Below are positions 8,690-16,900 of a stretch of DNA of 64,000 nucleotides, one piece after another. How positions within the stretch are numbered: position 1 is the first letter of the stretch; each line of letters begins with the position of its first letter. The DNA lies in contig MEOH01000018.1 in assembly GCA_001769535.1 (NCBI GenBank), positions 124,001 to 188,000 of the forward strand, given 5' to 3'. The DNA comes from Bacteroidetes bacterium GWF2_38_335 (lineage in GTDB: Bacteria > Bacteroidota > Bacteroidia > Bacteroidales > GWF2-38-335). The notes beneath the pieces are model-generated. The model searched no databases. It was not told where the DNA came from and saw only the letters and a list, made by a program, of their open reading frames with translations. Made by a program: the position numbers and the translations under genes.

Positions 8690-9050
8690 TTTATTGAACC
8701 CGCTAGCCTGTGGGTTCCTGTTTGCTACGAAACTAAAACCGTAGGTTTCACCTACGGCTATTATTGTTCAATCCACTATCGTGGATTGGCTCTTCAAGGC
8801 AAACAAGAGCTAAAAAAACAAAAGAAACAAAAGGAACCCTTCAAACAAAAAGGAATGCCGACTAAAGTCGAGCATCCTCGAAAATTTCATTTTCGGGACA
8901 AAACAAACGCCGCAGGCAAAGAACAAAAAGAACCCTTCAAACCAAAAGAACCAAACAAACGCCGCAGGCAAAGAACAAAAAGAACTTTAAAAAACCCTTA
9001 GAACAAAACAAACAAAAGAAACAAAAAGAACCCCTCAAACACCCCCTCCT
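8690..9050. repeat. Palindromic repeat mosaic, block 1
   Basis: Successive hairpins: GAACCC/GGGTTC at 8696-8717; CCGTAGGT-TTC-ACCTACGG at 8739-8757; CAATCCAC/GTGGATTG at 8769-8788; CGACT/AGTCG followed by CGAAAAT/ATTTTCG at 8853-8897. A purine-rich A/G tract follows, built from short words such as AAAGAACAAAAAGAA and CGCCGCAGGCAAAG. The open frames here only translate this low-complexity DNA. Confidence 0.8.
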
Positions 9051-9300
9051 TTTTTATTCCCGCACAAATCCTTTTCTAAATTCTGCACAACATAAAACCT
9101 AAATAATGCACAGTAAAAAACCTAATATTTGCACAATAAATTTTTTCTCTCATTTTTAAAAATTTTTTAAATACCGGGTTTTTGTTTGAAACCCAGGCAA
9201 TACAAAAATTGATACAACTAAAATGGATTTGCCAAAATCATTGAATATGATTGCCGGCACAGGAATGAGCCATCTCCGTCCCGACAGAATAAACGTGATT
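9051..9300. other. AT-rich spacer with no recognised gene
   Basis: Between mosaic blocks 1 and 2 lies about 250 bp of AT-rich sequence. It includes a short near-repeat around TGCACA (9083-9136). I see no credible coding sequence, RNA gene or strong hairpin. Confidence 0.5.
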
Positions 9301-9960
9301 TCCCTGGCTTCGTTGGGAAAATAATAAACGTACGGGCAAACCTATGTGGTTACCCCCATACCCCAAACCAAAAGAACAAAAAGCGGAACCCTAAATGGGT
9401 TCAATAACAATAGCCGTAGGTGCAACCTACGGAAAATATAGCCGGGAAAAACAGAACCCTAAACGGGTTCAACAATTTAAATATCAACCAAATACAATAT
9501 TGAACCCTTTCAGGGTTCCTGATCGCCGCGAAACTAAAACCGTAGGTTTCACCTACGGCTATTATTGTTCAATCCACTTTCGTGGATTGACTCTTCAAGG
9601 TAAACAAGAGCTAAAAAAACAAAAGAAACAAAAAGAACAAAAAAAACGCCGCAGGCAAAGAACAAAAGAAACAAAAAGAACCCCCCCTCCCCTCCGTAAA
9701 CCAAGCCCAACGGGCTGGCCATGTAACAACCCGGGGTGCAACGCAGTGTAACCCCGGGAGAACAAAAAGAATGCCGACTAAAGTCGTGCATCCCCGAAAA
9801 TTTCATTTTCGGGACAAAAAAAACAAACAAGAACAAATAAACATCTAAACAAATAAACATCTAAACCAAAAGAACAAAACAAACGCCGCTGGCAAAGAAC
9901 AAAGAGAACAAAAAAAACAAACAAGAACAATCCCGATCCCGATTGCCTTCAAACCAAAAA
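9300..9960. repeat. Palindromic repeat mosaic, block 2
   Basis: This block contains GAACCC/GGGTTC hairpins at 9386-9402, 9454-9470 and 9502-9518 (the last with a TTC loop). CCGTAGGT/ACCTACGG occurs twice, at 9414-9432 with loop GCA and at 9540-9558 with loop TTC. Further hairpins are CAATCCAC/GTGGATTG at 9570-9589, CCCGGGGT/ACCCCGGG at 9730-9758, and the CGACT plus CGAAAAT hairpins after 9770. Purine-rich connectors like those of block 1 join them. Confidence 0.8.
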
Positions 9961-9996
9961 AGCCATAAACAATTAGCAAAAAACCTATGTTTTTTG

Positions 9997-10004
9997 TATC
10001 TTTA
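9997..10004 (+). promoter_or_regulatory. Candidate -7 box of the DUF6922/AbiEii operon
   Basis: TATCTTTA is one base from the TAnnTTTG consensus and lies 18 nt before the chosen ATG at 10023. It argues against the in-frame ATG at 9987, which would lie upstream of the promoter. Confidence 0.45.
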
Positions 10005-10022
10005 CACCACAAAGTAAATTTT

Positions 10023-10319
10023 ATGCTATCATTGGTTCAACAATTAAATAAGGTATATTTTTGGGATGTAAATTTCGAAACCTTAAACGAAATCAAATCC
10101 AAACGGTTAATCATTGAACGGGTTTTATGTTTTGGTAATCTTAATGAAATTAAGCTGTTAATTCATTTTTACGGAAATAAGGAGATTATCAACACCATCT
10201 GCAAGCTTAATTATATTGATCCCAAAACACTAAATTTTTTAATGTTGCTTTTTAATCTACCAAAAAAAAGTTTTCGATGCTGCACAAAGAAACAGTCGAT
10301 CCAAAAACCCTGGAATTAA
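10023..10319 (+). CDS. DUF6922 family protein, probable antitoxin partner
   Basis: A 98-residue protein with FWDVNFETLNEIKSKRLIIE, then NEIKLLIHFYGNKEIINTIC and YIDPKTLNFLMLLFN. This is the compact all-helical pattern of the DUF6922 proteins that precede AbiEii-type nucleotidyltransferases in Bacteroidota. By analogy with AbiEi/AbiEii it is probably the antitoxin or regulator of a type IV-like system. No catalytic residues or DNA-binding motif are obvious by eye. Its last 43 nt overlap the start of the AbiEii gene, so the pair is co-translated. The ATG at 10023 is preferred over the one at 9987 because a -7 box lies between them. Confidence 0.75.
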   Translation: MLSLVQQLNKVYFWDVNFETLNEIKSKRLIIERVLCFGNLNEIKLLIHFYGNKEIINTICKLNYIDPKTLNFLMLLFNLPKKSFRCCTKKQSIQKPWN

Positions 10320-10909
10320 TTATTAAACTGCAAAGTAAAACTTACCTCAAAGACTTTTATCTGGTCGGAGGCACAGCTTTGGCTTTAAAAATAGGCCATA
10401 GAAAATCGATTGATATCGATTTGTTTTCGAATTTTGATTTCGATACGGAAGAATTGTTAGAAAACCTTTCAAGTGATTTTTCATTTCATCTCTTTTTTTC
10501 TGCTAAAAACACAATAAAGGGAAGTATAGATAATGTTCAAATTGATATATTAGCCCATCGTTATCCCTATGTTTGCGAACCAAAAACCATTGATCAGATT
10601 TCAATGTTGTCTGTTCCTGATATTATTGCCATGAAATTAAATGCTATTACTGTAAGTGGCCAACGGGTAAAAGATTTTATTGATCTTTATTACCTTCTTT
10701 ATGATTATTCGGTTGAAGAAATGATTTCCTATTATAAACAAAAATACGCTCTTTTTAATGAAGTTAATGTTCTAAAAAGCATGACATGGTTTGATGATGT
10801 TGACACAAATGAATGGCCGATTATGATAAAAGATAATAATTTGAAATGGACTCAAGTGAAGAAAAATATTAATAGTCACGTTAGCAAATATTTAAAAAAA
10901 CAATTTTAG
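10277..10909 (+). CDS. AbiEii/AbiGii family nucleotidyltransferase, probable toxin
   Basis: The 210-residue protein has GGTALAL at residues 31-37 and RKSIDIDLF at 42-50, which together form the nucleotidyltransferase signature (GG, then DxD) of AbiEii toxins. A later segment, MKLNAITVSGQRVKDFIDLYYLL (about 118-143), holds the conserved Lys and the KDfiDl motif. AbiE systems are type IV toxin-antitoxin modules; the toxin modifies an RNA or another target with NTP and can cause abortive phage infection. Length and motifs are intact, so the gene looks functional. The pair is isolated on both sides by palindromic repeat mosaic, consistent with acquisition as a unit. The defence role is inferred. 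Confidence 0.85.
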   Translation: MLHKETVDPKTLELIIKLQSKTYLKDFYLVGGTALALKIGHRKSIDIDLFSNFDFDTEELLENLSSDFSFHLFFSAKNTIKGSIDNVQIDILAHRYPYVCEPKTIDQISMLSVPDIIAMKLNAITVSGQRVKDFIDLYYLLYDYSVEEMISYYKQKYALFNEVNVLKSMTWFDDVDTNEWPIMIKDNNLKWTQVKKNINSHVSKYLKKQF

Positions 10910-11640
10910 CGGGTTCAACAACTTTAATATCAACAAAATACAACATTGAACCCGCTAGCCAGCGGGTTCCTGTTTGCTACGAAACTAAAACCGTAGGTTT
11001 CACCTACGGCTATTATTGTTCAATCCACTATCGTGGATTGAGATTGACTCTTCAGCAATCATGATGGCCCCGCTTCAACCATTTTTTACATTTTCACTAT
11101 TCCCCAAACGTACGGGCAAACCTACGTGTTTGCCCCCAAACCCGAAACAAGGAACCCGTAACCTCAAAACCGTCCCATCCATTTCCGCCGGAACAGTCTT
11201 TTTTGTTCTAAAGACTTCACGGCCGGCGGTTCTTTTAGCAACATATTAAACCCCAGCCTATAGCTGGGGCTGAATTAACCTGGCCTTTCAGGCCGAATGT
11301 TTCGCGGTTTTTTAATAGTAAGCCCAAACCCCAAACAAAAATAAACGCCGCAGGCAAAGAACAATCCCGATAATTATCGGGAGAACAAATCAACCTTCCG
11401 TAAACCAAGCCCAACGGGCTGGCCATGTAATAACCCGGGGTGCAACGCAGTGTAACCCCGGGAGAACAAAAAGAATGCCGACTAAAGTCGAGCATCCTCG
11501 AAAATTTCATTTTCGGGACAAAAGAAACGCCGCAGGCAAAGAACAAAAAGAACCCTTCGAACAAAAAGAACCAAACAACCGCCGCAGGCAAAGAACAAAA
11601 AGAACAAAAAGAACATCCCAATCCTATCCCCTAACCAGCA
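10910..11640. repeat. Palindromic repeat mosaic, block 3
   Basis: The order repeats blocks 1 and 2: GAACCCGCT/AGCGGGTTC at 10948-10969, CCGTAGGT-TTC-ACCTACGG at 10991-11009, and CAATCCAC/GTGGATTG at 11021-11040. Next comes a stretch resembling module A of the array at 5.6 kb (about 11057-11098) and GGGCAAAC/GTTTGCCC around 11113-11134. CCCGATAATTATCGGG (11366-11381), CCCGGGGT/ACCCCGGG (near 11434-11462) and CGACT plus CGAAAAT hairpins follow, then purine-rich connectors. It fills the gap between the AbiEii gene and the B2-like gene; I see no real coding sequence. Confidence 0.8.
11249..11296. repeat. Diverged copy of the RAYT-linked hairpin element
   Basis: CCCCAGC/GCTGGGG (11251-11269) is followed by CTGAATTAA and then GGCCT-TTC-AGGCC (11282-11294). 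The same order and connecting words occur in the elements upstream of the RAYT near 22 kb, but both stems have changed on both arms and still pair. Confidence 0.7.
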
Positions 11641-11724
11641 TCTCATCAACCCCCATCAACCCCCACCCCCCCTCTTGCAAAAACCCCGTTTTTAAACTAT
11701 TTTTGACTCAAATATTTTCAATAC

Positions 11725-12159
11725 ATGAATTTGCCCCGACGGTTTAAAAGACTCAGCAGAAAGGAAAAGAAACTCTTTTTCAGAGCTTTCAGATGCCTGT
11801 TCGTGGCTTTCCTTAAAACATCCTTCCTCCCCATGAAAAAATATATCCGCTGCATGGGTACAGAAAATAAAGTCATCAACTTTGTTCCGGATGAAAAGAC
11901 CGCCGCATTCCTTGCTGATCTGAAACAGGCCATACGCCGTGCCGCAAAATATGCCCCCTTCAAATCAAAATGCCTGCAACAGGCCTACGCCGGCAAGCTA
12001 ATCCTCAACCGCGAAAACATTCCGGCTACCATTTTTTTTGGCGTGGCAAAGGATGATATGGGCGGACTAAAAGCCCATGCGTGGCTCAAATCAGGCGATT
12101 TTTTTGTCTCCGGCGGCAAAGAAAGCCCTGCATTTACCGTTGTTTCGTTTTTTTCCTAA
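11725..12159 (+). CDS. Lasso-peptide B2-like transglutaminase-fold protease
   Basis: A 144-residue protein of typical B2 length. The probable catalytic Cys is C83 in SKCLQQAYAG. A strand, ATIFFGVAKDD, leads to KAHAWL with H118, then SGDFFVSGG and the terminal FTVVSFF, all characteristic of B2 leader peptidases (PF13471 family). The third triad residue is not clear; D125 is a candidate. B2 enzymes cut the leader from a lasso-peptide precursor, normally with a PqqD-like B1 protein and an asparagine-synthetase-like cyclase. Neither partner nor a precursor is visible in this window, so this is an orphan. A related context clue is the NTP_transf_5 gene 3 kb away. It converges on the FN3 gene. Confidence 0.8.
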   Translation: MNLPRRFKRLSRKEKKLFFRAFRCLFVAFLKTSFLPMKKYIRCMGTENKVINFVPDEKTAAFLADLKQAIRRAAKYAPFKSKCLQQAYAGKLILNRENIPATIFFGVAKDDMGGLKAHAWLKSGDFFVSGGKESPAFTVVSFFS

Positions 12160-12165
12160 CCCAAA

Positions 12166-12185
12166 CCCCGCCCTTAAGGGCGGGG
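12166..12185. terminator. Perfect 20-bp palindrome between convergent genes
   Basis: CCCCGCCCTT and its complement AAGGGCGGGG meet without a loop. The palindrome lies between the B2-like and FN3 genes and contains the stop codon of the FN3 gene at its centre (12174-12176). It lacks a T-run, so it may act as a hairpin repeat more than a classical terminator. Confidence 0.6.
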
Positions 12186-13889
12186 ATATATCCCCCACGG
12201 CGCCGAAGGCCCGGATTCATTACCCGCCGAATCAACGGCTGAAACCTGATATTCATATTTTTTTCCCGGCCTGGCTGTTTTGTCGGTAAAAACCGTCTCC
12301 CCTGCTCCTACCGCATTTTTATTCAGCAAAACCTTTCTCCCTTCTTCGTCCGTGCGCCTCACATAATACCCCGCCGTTTGCCCTGTACGGTCGCCAGGCC
12401 ACCGCACAACTACGCCATCCTTTTCTGCTTTTACCTGCGTGATCACCGGCTCCGGGGGCGCCATTTTATCCGGCAGTCGCACCGCTACCGTATCCGACAG
12501 CTTGCTTTCATTAAACGATGAATCTACCGCCGAAACACTATAAACCATGGTGGTCTTCATTCCGGCTCTTAAATTGTCTGTATACCTGCTTTCTTTTATC
12601 GGCTTCACCGTTTGTCTGATGAGCTTCCCCGATTCGCTTGTGCCTCTGTACACGTGGTATCCCGCAAGGTCTGATTCGGTGTTTGCGCTCCAGGTAAGTA
12701 TGACGCTGCTGTTTTCGGTACCGGCGCTCAGCGACAAAGGTGATAACGGTTCGCGGGTGTCCCGGATATCCAGTATCCTCGGAAAGGAATACACTTCTCC
12801 TCTTTTTTCAAATCGTACCCGGATTTTAAAATAATATTTCCCGGGTTTCTCAAATTTCAGGGTATCTATTCTATTAAATAACGAAGCATCACCGGATTTA
12901 AAAACCTTATAATCGCTCCCGTTTTCTGAAATCAAAAACTCATAATCCGAAAATTTTTCTCCTGAAAATTGCCATGAAACTGTTGCCGAAAGATGGGCAT
13001 ACTGCTCCGATAATATGGCGATTTTTCCCAAGCTGTTTGCGGATTTGTAAACTTCTATGCAGACTGCCGAATCTCTCATAAAATCTATACTTCCTGCACC
13101 AACGGTGTTCCCGAAATAATCAATGCACACCAATCTGTAACACACCAAATCTCCGTTGCAAAAACCGGTTGAATCTGAATAAAATAATGGTGGATATACC
13201 AGCTCTCCATTAATGTTTTTAACTTTTGAAACGATCACGGGCAATGCATTTATTTTTTTAAAGGGCGATTGGTTAACCGACCGGTAAATATCCGCAGCAA
13301 AGTATTTTTCCTCCTCCGGACGCCATTTAATGTTCACCGCTTTTTCTTCCTGAGAAAGCTGAACTTCTTTTGGAAACATGACTTCTGGCGGTTTTCCGGA
13401 AATGATTTCCTGCGGATTGCCTATCTGAATTTCTTTTCCTCCCCGCAATCCGGTTACTTTATAAAAATAACTTGTTCCCTCATTGCAGGTGGTATCAACA
13501 TACATCATTCCCAGATACCGGGCAAAATCATTGCTTAAAACCGCTTTGATGAACAGTGAAATTTTTACAAATCCTCTGAAGTTTTCCGTGCTGATGGCAT
13601 CTGCAAGCTTTATGTAATCCTGAAGCGTACTGTCATTTTTAAATTCAATGTCGGCCGGAAATGTTGCTCCCTTTTTTACAACAACCGGGTTAAGCAGAAT
13701 ATAATCCTCTTTTCCTTTTTCAGCTCTGTAAATTCTGAATCCATCGTAGGCAAGCAGATTTTCTGTAAACCATTTTACCATCACCTCATCCGGATTTTCG
13801 CGGCTTGTTCCAACTATAATTTTTTCCTGAGAGAACAGGTTTGTGACGCTAAATAAAAGTAATAACAGCAGATAATTTTGTTTTTTCAT
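12174..13889 (-). CDS. Secreted fibronectin type III protein of the TANFOR operon
   Basis: The 571-residue protein begins with a signal peptide (MKKQNYLLLLLLFSVTNLFSQ). The N-terminal third opens with an FN3-like strand pattern (DEVMVKWFTENLLAYDGFRIYRA). Two clear FN3 domains close the protein, at roughly 385-475 (VILTWSANTESDLAGYHVYRG) and 478-570 (VVVRWPGDRTGQTAGYYVRR). There is no lipobox and no T9SS sorting domain. FN3 arrays in Bacteroidota usually mediate protein or glycan contacts at the cell surface. It is the last gene of a four-gene minus-strand operon, 43 nt after the giant TANFOR-like gene, so it is probably a partner of that protein. The final YPRP and stop are encoded by a palindrome. 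Confidence 0.8.
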   Translation of the reverse strand: MKKQNYLLLLLLFSVTNLFSQEKIIVGTSRENPDEVMVKWFTENLLAYDGFRIYRAEKGKEDYILLNPVVVKKGATFPADIEFKNDSTLQDYIKLADAISTENFRGFVKISLFIKAVLSNDFARYLGMMYVDTTCNEGTSYFYKVTGLRGGKEIQIGNPQEIISGKPPEVMFPKEVQLSQEEKAVNIKWRPEEEKYFAADIYRSVNQSPFKKINALPVIVSKVKNINGELVYPPLFYSDSTGFCNGDLVCYRLVCIDYFGNTVGAGSIDFMRDSAVCIEVYKSANSLGKIAILSEQYAHLSATVSWQFSGEKFSDYEFLISENGSDYKVFKSGDASLFNRIDTLKFEKPGKYYFKIRVRFEKRGEVYSFPRILDIRDTREPLSPLSLSAGTENSSVILTWSANTESDLAGYHVYRGTSESGKLIRQTVKPIKESRYTDNLRAGMKTTMVYSVSAVDSSFNESKLSDTVAVRLPDKMAPPEPVITQVKAEKDGVVVRWPGDRTGQTAGYYVRRTDEEGRKVLLNKNAVGAGETVFTDKTARPGKKYEYQVSAVDSAGNESGPSAPWGIYPRP

Positions 13890-13932
13890 TGATTAAAGTT
13901 TGATGAAAATGTTATCATTGGCAGTTTTACCA

Positions 13933-16900
13933 TCAATCCAATTGTTTAAGAAAACTCATTTCAAAATCAGCGCTGATACACAGGATTGTGATTTCTCCGG
14001 CAAGCCTTCCCTCAACCTTTATGGGTTTCGGATCAAAAATTACTCCGGCCGATCCCGAAATATAAGCTTCAGCCAGCGTCCATGTTCCCGAGTCATCTCC
14101 TCTGGTCCAGTCGGCCCCGATTCCCGCCCAGGCTTCTGCCCAAACCGATGCCTCTTTTATTCTGAATACCGGATTGTATTGAACCTTTGCAGATATTCCT
14201 GCCGCTGCATAAAATCCGGCAAACGGTGTTACTCTATATGCGCCAATTGATATGGGATTGGGCGTGCGTGCCATGGCCGAAAATGATAATCCCAGTCCGA
14301 TTTCTGCATCCGTCTGTGTTAAATTTAGCCAGCCCGTAGGCGCCCAGCCTGTGCATCCGGGGAGAAAAACCACTTTGTTTTCGGGCGATCCCACCCGCAA
14401 AGACCATTCTCCGGGTTTCACATCTACCGCCATATCTGCTGAGGCACATAAGCCCGGATTGTTGATCTCAACCGCCGCCAATCCCAGAAAATGGTCGCTT
14501 TCGGAGTTGTAGCTGAAATCCAGACTGCCTTTGACAACGGCACTGTTGTCGATGGTGAGGAGTTGCGGGTTCGGACTTTTTGCCTGAACATTTCCCGAAA
14601 ATTCCAGATCATAATTCCCCGATTCCTGCACCACAACAGTTGTCCCTGCTTCAATCCTCAGATTGTGACCGGCATTCACTGCGTCAAAAAACACCATGTG
14701 CAAACCGGCACCAAAATTTACTGCGGCATCCGGAATTATCCCTGTCCCGGGATCATCTGTCATGTGCTTGTAAAGTCTGCCACAAACGCCCATGAGCTTG
14801 ACCGGACCTAATAATAGCGGCGGGGTTAATGGTTTGGCCTCCGGAGTTATCGGTCCGCCCGGATTTGACGATCCACCCGGCTCTACCTGACAAAACCAGT
14901 ATTCCGTTTCGGGATTTTTTCCGGAAGTATAGATTCCCCTGATGGAAAACCCTTTTTGGGCAGAGGGAACCTTTACAAAAAAGTCCATGTCGCCGCGCCA
15001 AACATCACCGAAAACGGGATCGTCGCTGATAAAATTTACCGTTCCTGTAATGTCAACAACCGACGAGCTGATGGAAATGTTTGTGGGATCCATGGCCAAA
15101 ATACCCGATAAATCGCCGCTGGCAATGCGCGCCCCCAGATTGTCAAAATTAAGGTCAATATTGTCGGCCAGCAGATTCATCAGCTGTTCTCCTGCAATGG
15201 CCTCAAGCAGTGCGGCAATCTCATCAGCATATTGCGAAGCGAGCTGTGCAATGTAATAAGTGATTTTTTCGGCCACATCACTTTTGATGTTGTTCCAGAT
15301 ATTGTTGAGGTTTATTCCTTGTATTGCATCGCTGACCAGACCGGCAACACAATTTTCCCATTTTCCGGTCTCAAAGCAGCCGTCGAAAAAACCGGTGGAA
15401 ATGCTGTCGATAAAATCAACCGGAGAGAAATCAGCGGGCGTGCCGGCAATGAATTTCATGGCATTGGCTGTCACAAAATTTTTCAGTTGTATGTTGATGT
15501 TGTCACGGATGTTTTCGTTGATGAACGATGAAACCGGAATGGAAATATTGTTGTTTACAGATGCGCTTACCGATCCGCAAAGCTCCATGGCTGTGTTGTT
15601 TCGGCAGGAGGCAATTACCTCACTGATGATGGCCTCAACTTCAATTTTATCGTTTTGGAGTGCCTGGATGAGCTGGTTTTGAATTTCAGAAAAAACCACG
15701 TCCAGTTTTTCGCCGATCTGCCCACAGGCAAGTTGATTGAACCCCTGAATGCGCGTGTCAAGCATTTCGTTCAGCTGCTGTGCCTTGGTGTCAATAAAGG
15801 TGTTTACCGGCTCAAGAAGCAGCTCAACCGTGGTTTCAATAAGCAGATTTTTGTAATATTTTAGTTTTGTTTCCAGTGAACTTTTTTGTGCCGGGTTTAA
15901 ATGGAGGGAGAAATTCCGTATCAACTCCAACGTCTCTGAAAACTCCGGGGGCATTGAAATTTCTATGTTTCCGTAAAATTCGAAAAGATCCGTTTCCTCC
16001 GATGCAATTTCCTGTGCAGCAGGAAAACCGGTCATTATTTCATCACCGGTGGAATAGGAGGCGGTATCTGAAAAATCCATGGAGATATTTTCTGATGAAA
16101 GACTTTGGAGCAGATCATTCTGCACATCATTCAGGTCTTCGTTTGCTGATTCGATGGCAGCAATTTCATCCTCATATCCGTTGGTCTGATCAATGGCTGA
16201 AGTGTCCACCGACACCTCTGTCCCGTCGTCCTGAAGCAGGGAATTTTCAGCGATGCTGTAGAGGTTTATCTCGGGCTGGCCATCCGGACCGGTTACGTCG
16301 TTGCCCAAATTGATGCCGCAAACCAATCCCAGTGAATAGTATTTTCCCGATCTGCCGCAGCCAACCGCCCGGGTAATTACCTCATAATCGCCAACATTTC
16401 CCGTCACCTGCTCGGCAAGGTTAATGACTCCATCCGGCACAATAAATCCCGCATTTCCGTTTCCCCAGATCCGAAGGTTGCTGATGTTTTCGATGGTAAT
16501 ATTAAGTGCCGGCCAGTGCAGTGAAATATCCGTATCCAAAAGGCAATGGTTTTGAAAAACAGCCCGGGTAACAGTCAGATTGATTTTCTGGTTCTCGTTT
16601 TCCGGATTGAAACAAAACTGCAGGTTTTCGGGCAGATTGGTAAGATAACCATCATAAAAGCCATTGTCGGTAAGCGGAATTCTGAACCTGAATTTTTCTG
16701 AAATGCTGTAAAAAGGTATTTGAATGTTTCCGCATAATGCGCCTTCAGAAAGTACGTTGTTTTCGATATTGAAAAAGATACTGTCGAGCACACCCGAAAA
16801 ACTGTTGAAAAATACCGGCGGATCATTGATCTTTGTCAAAACAGCGCAACTCAATCCATCCTGGTCAAGGAAAGCAAATGCTTGATTCTTCTGGCTTTCA

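Noticed and set aside
8786-9001. Open reading frame of 71 lysine-rich codons
   Set aside because: It translates the purine-rich repeat connectors; similar frames occur at 11440-11634 and 11475-11747. Composition is low-complexity and no start signal is seen.
9395-9860. Overlapping frames on both strands over hairpin repeats
   Set aside because: Both are made of repeat words also found in blocks 1 and 3, so they are a by-product of the palindromes.
11235-11621. 128-codon minus-strand frame with hydrophobic stretches
   Set aside because: The hydrophobic runs come from the reverse strand of the A-rich connectors (Phe/Leu codons), and it crosses several hairpins.
15260-16313. Several antisense frames of more than 90 codons inside the TANFOR-like gene
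   Set aside because: The sense frame runs unbroken for 1670 codons with a signal peptide; the antisense frames show no domain pattern.
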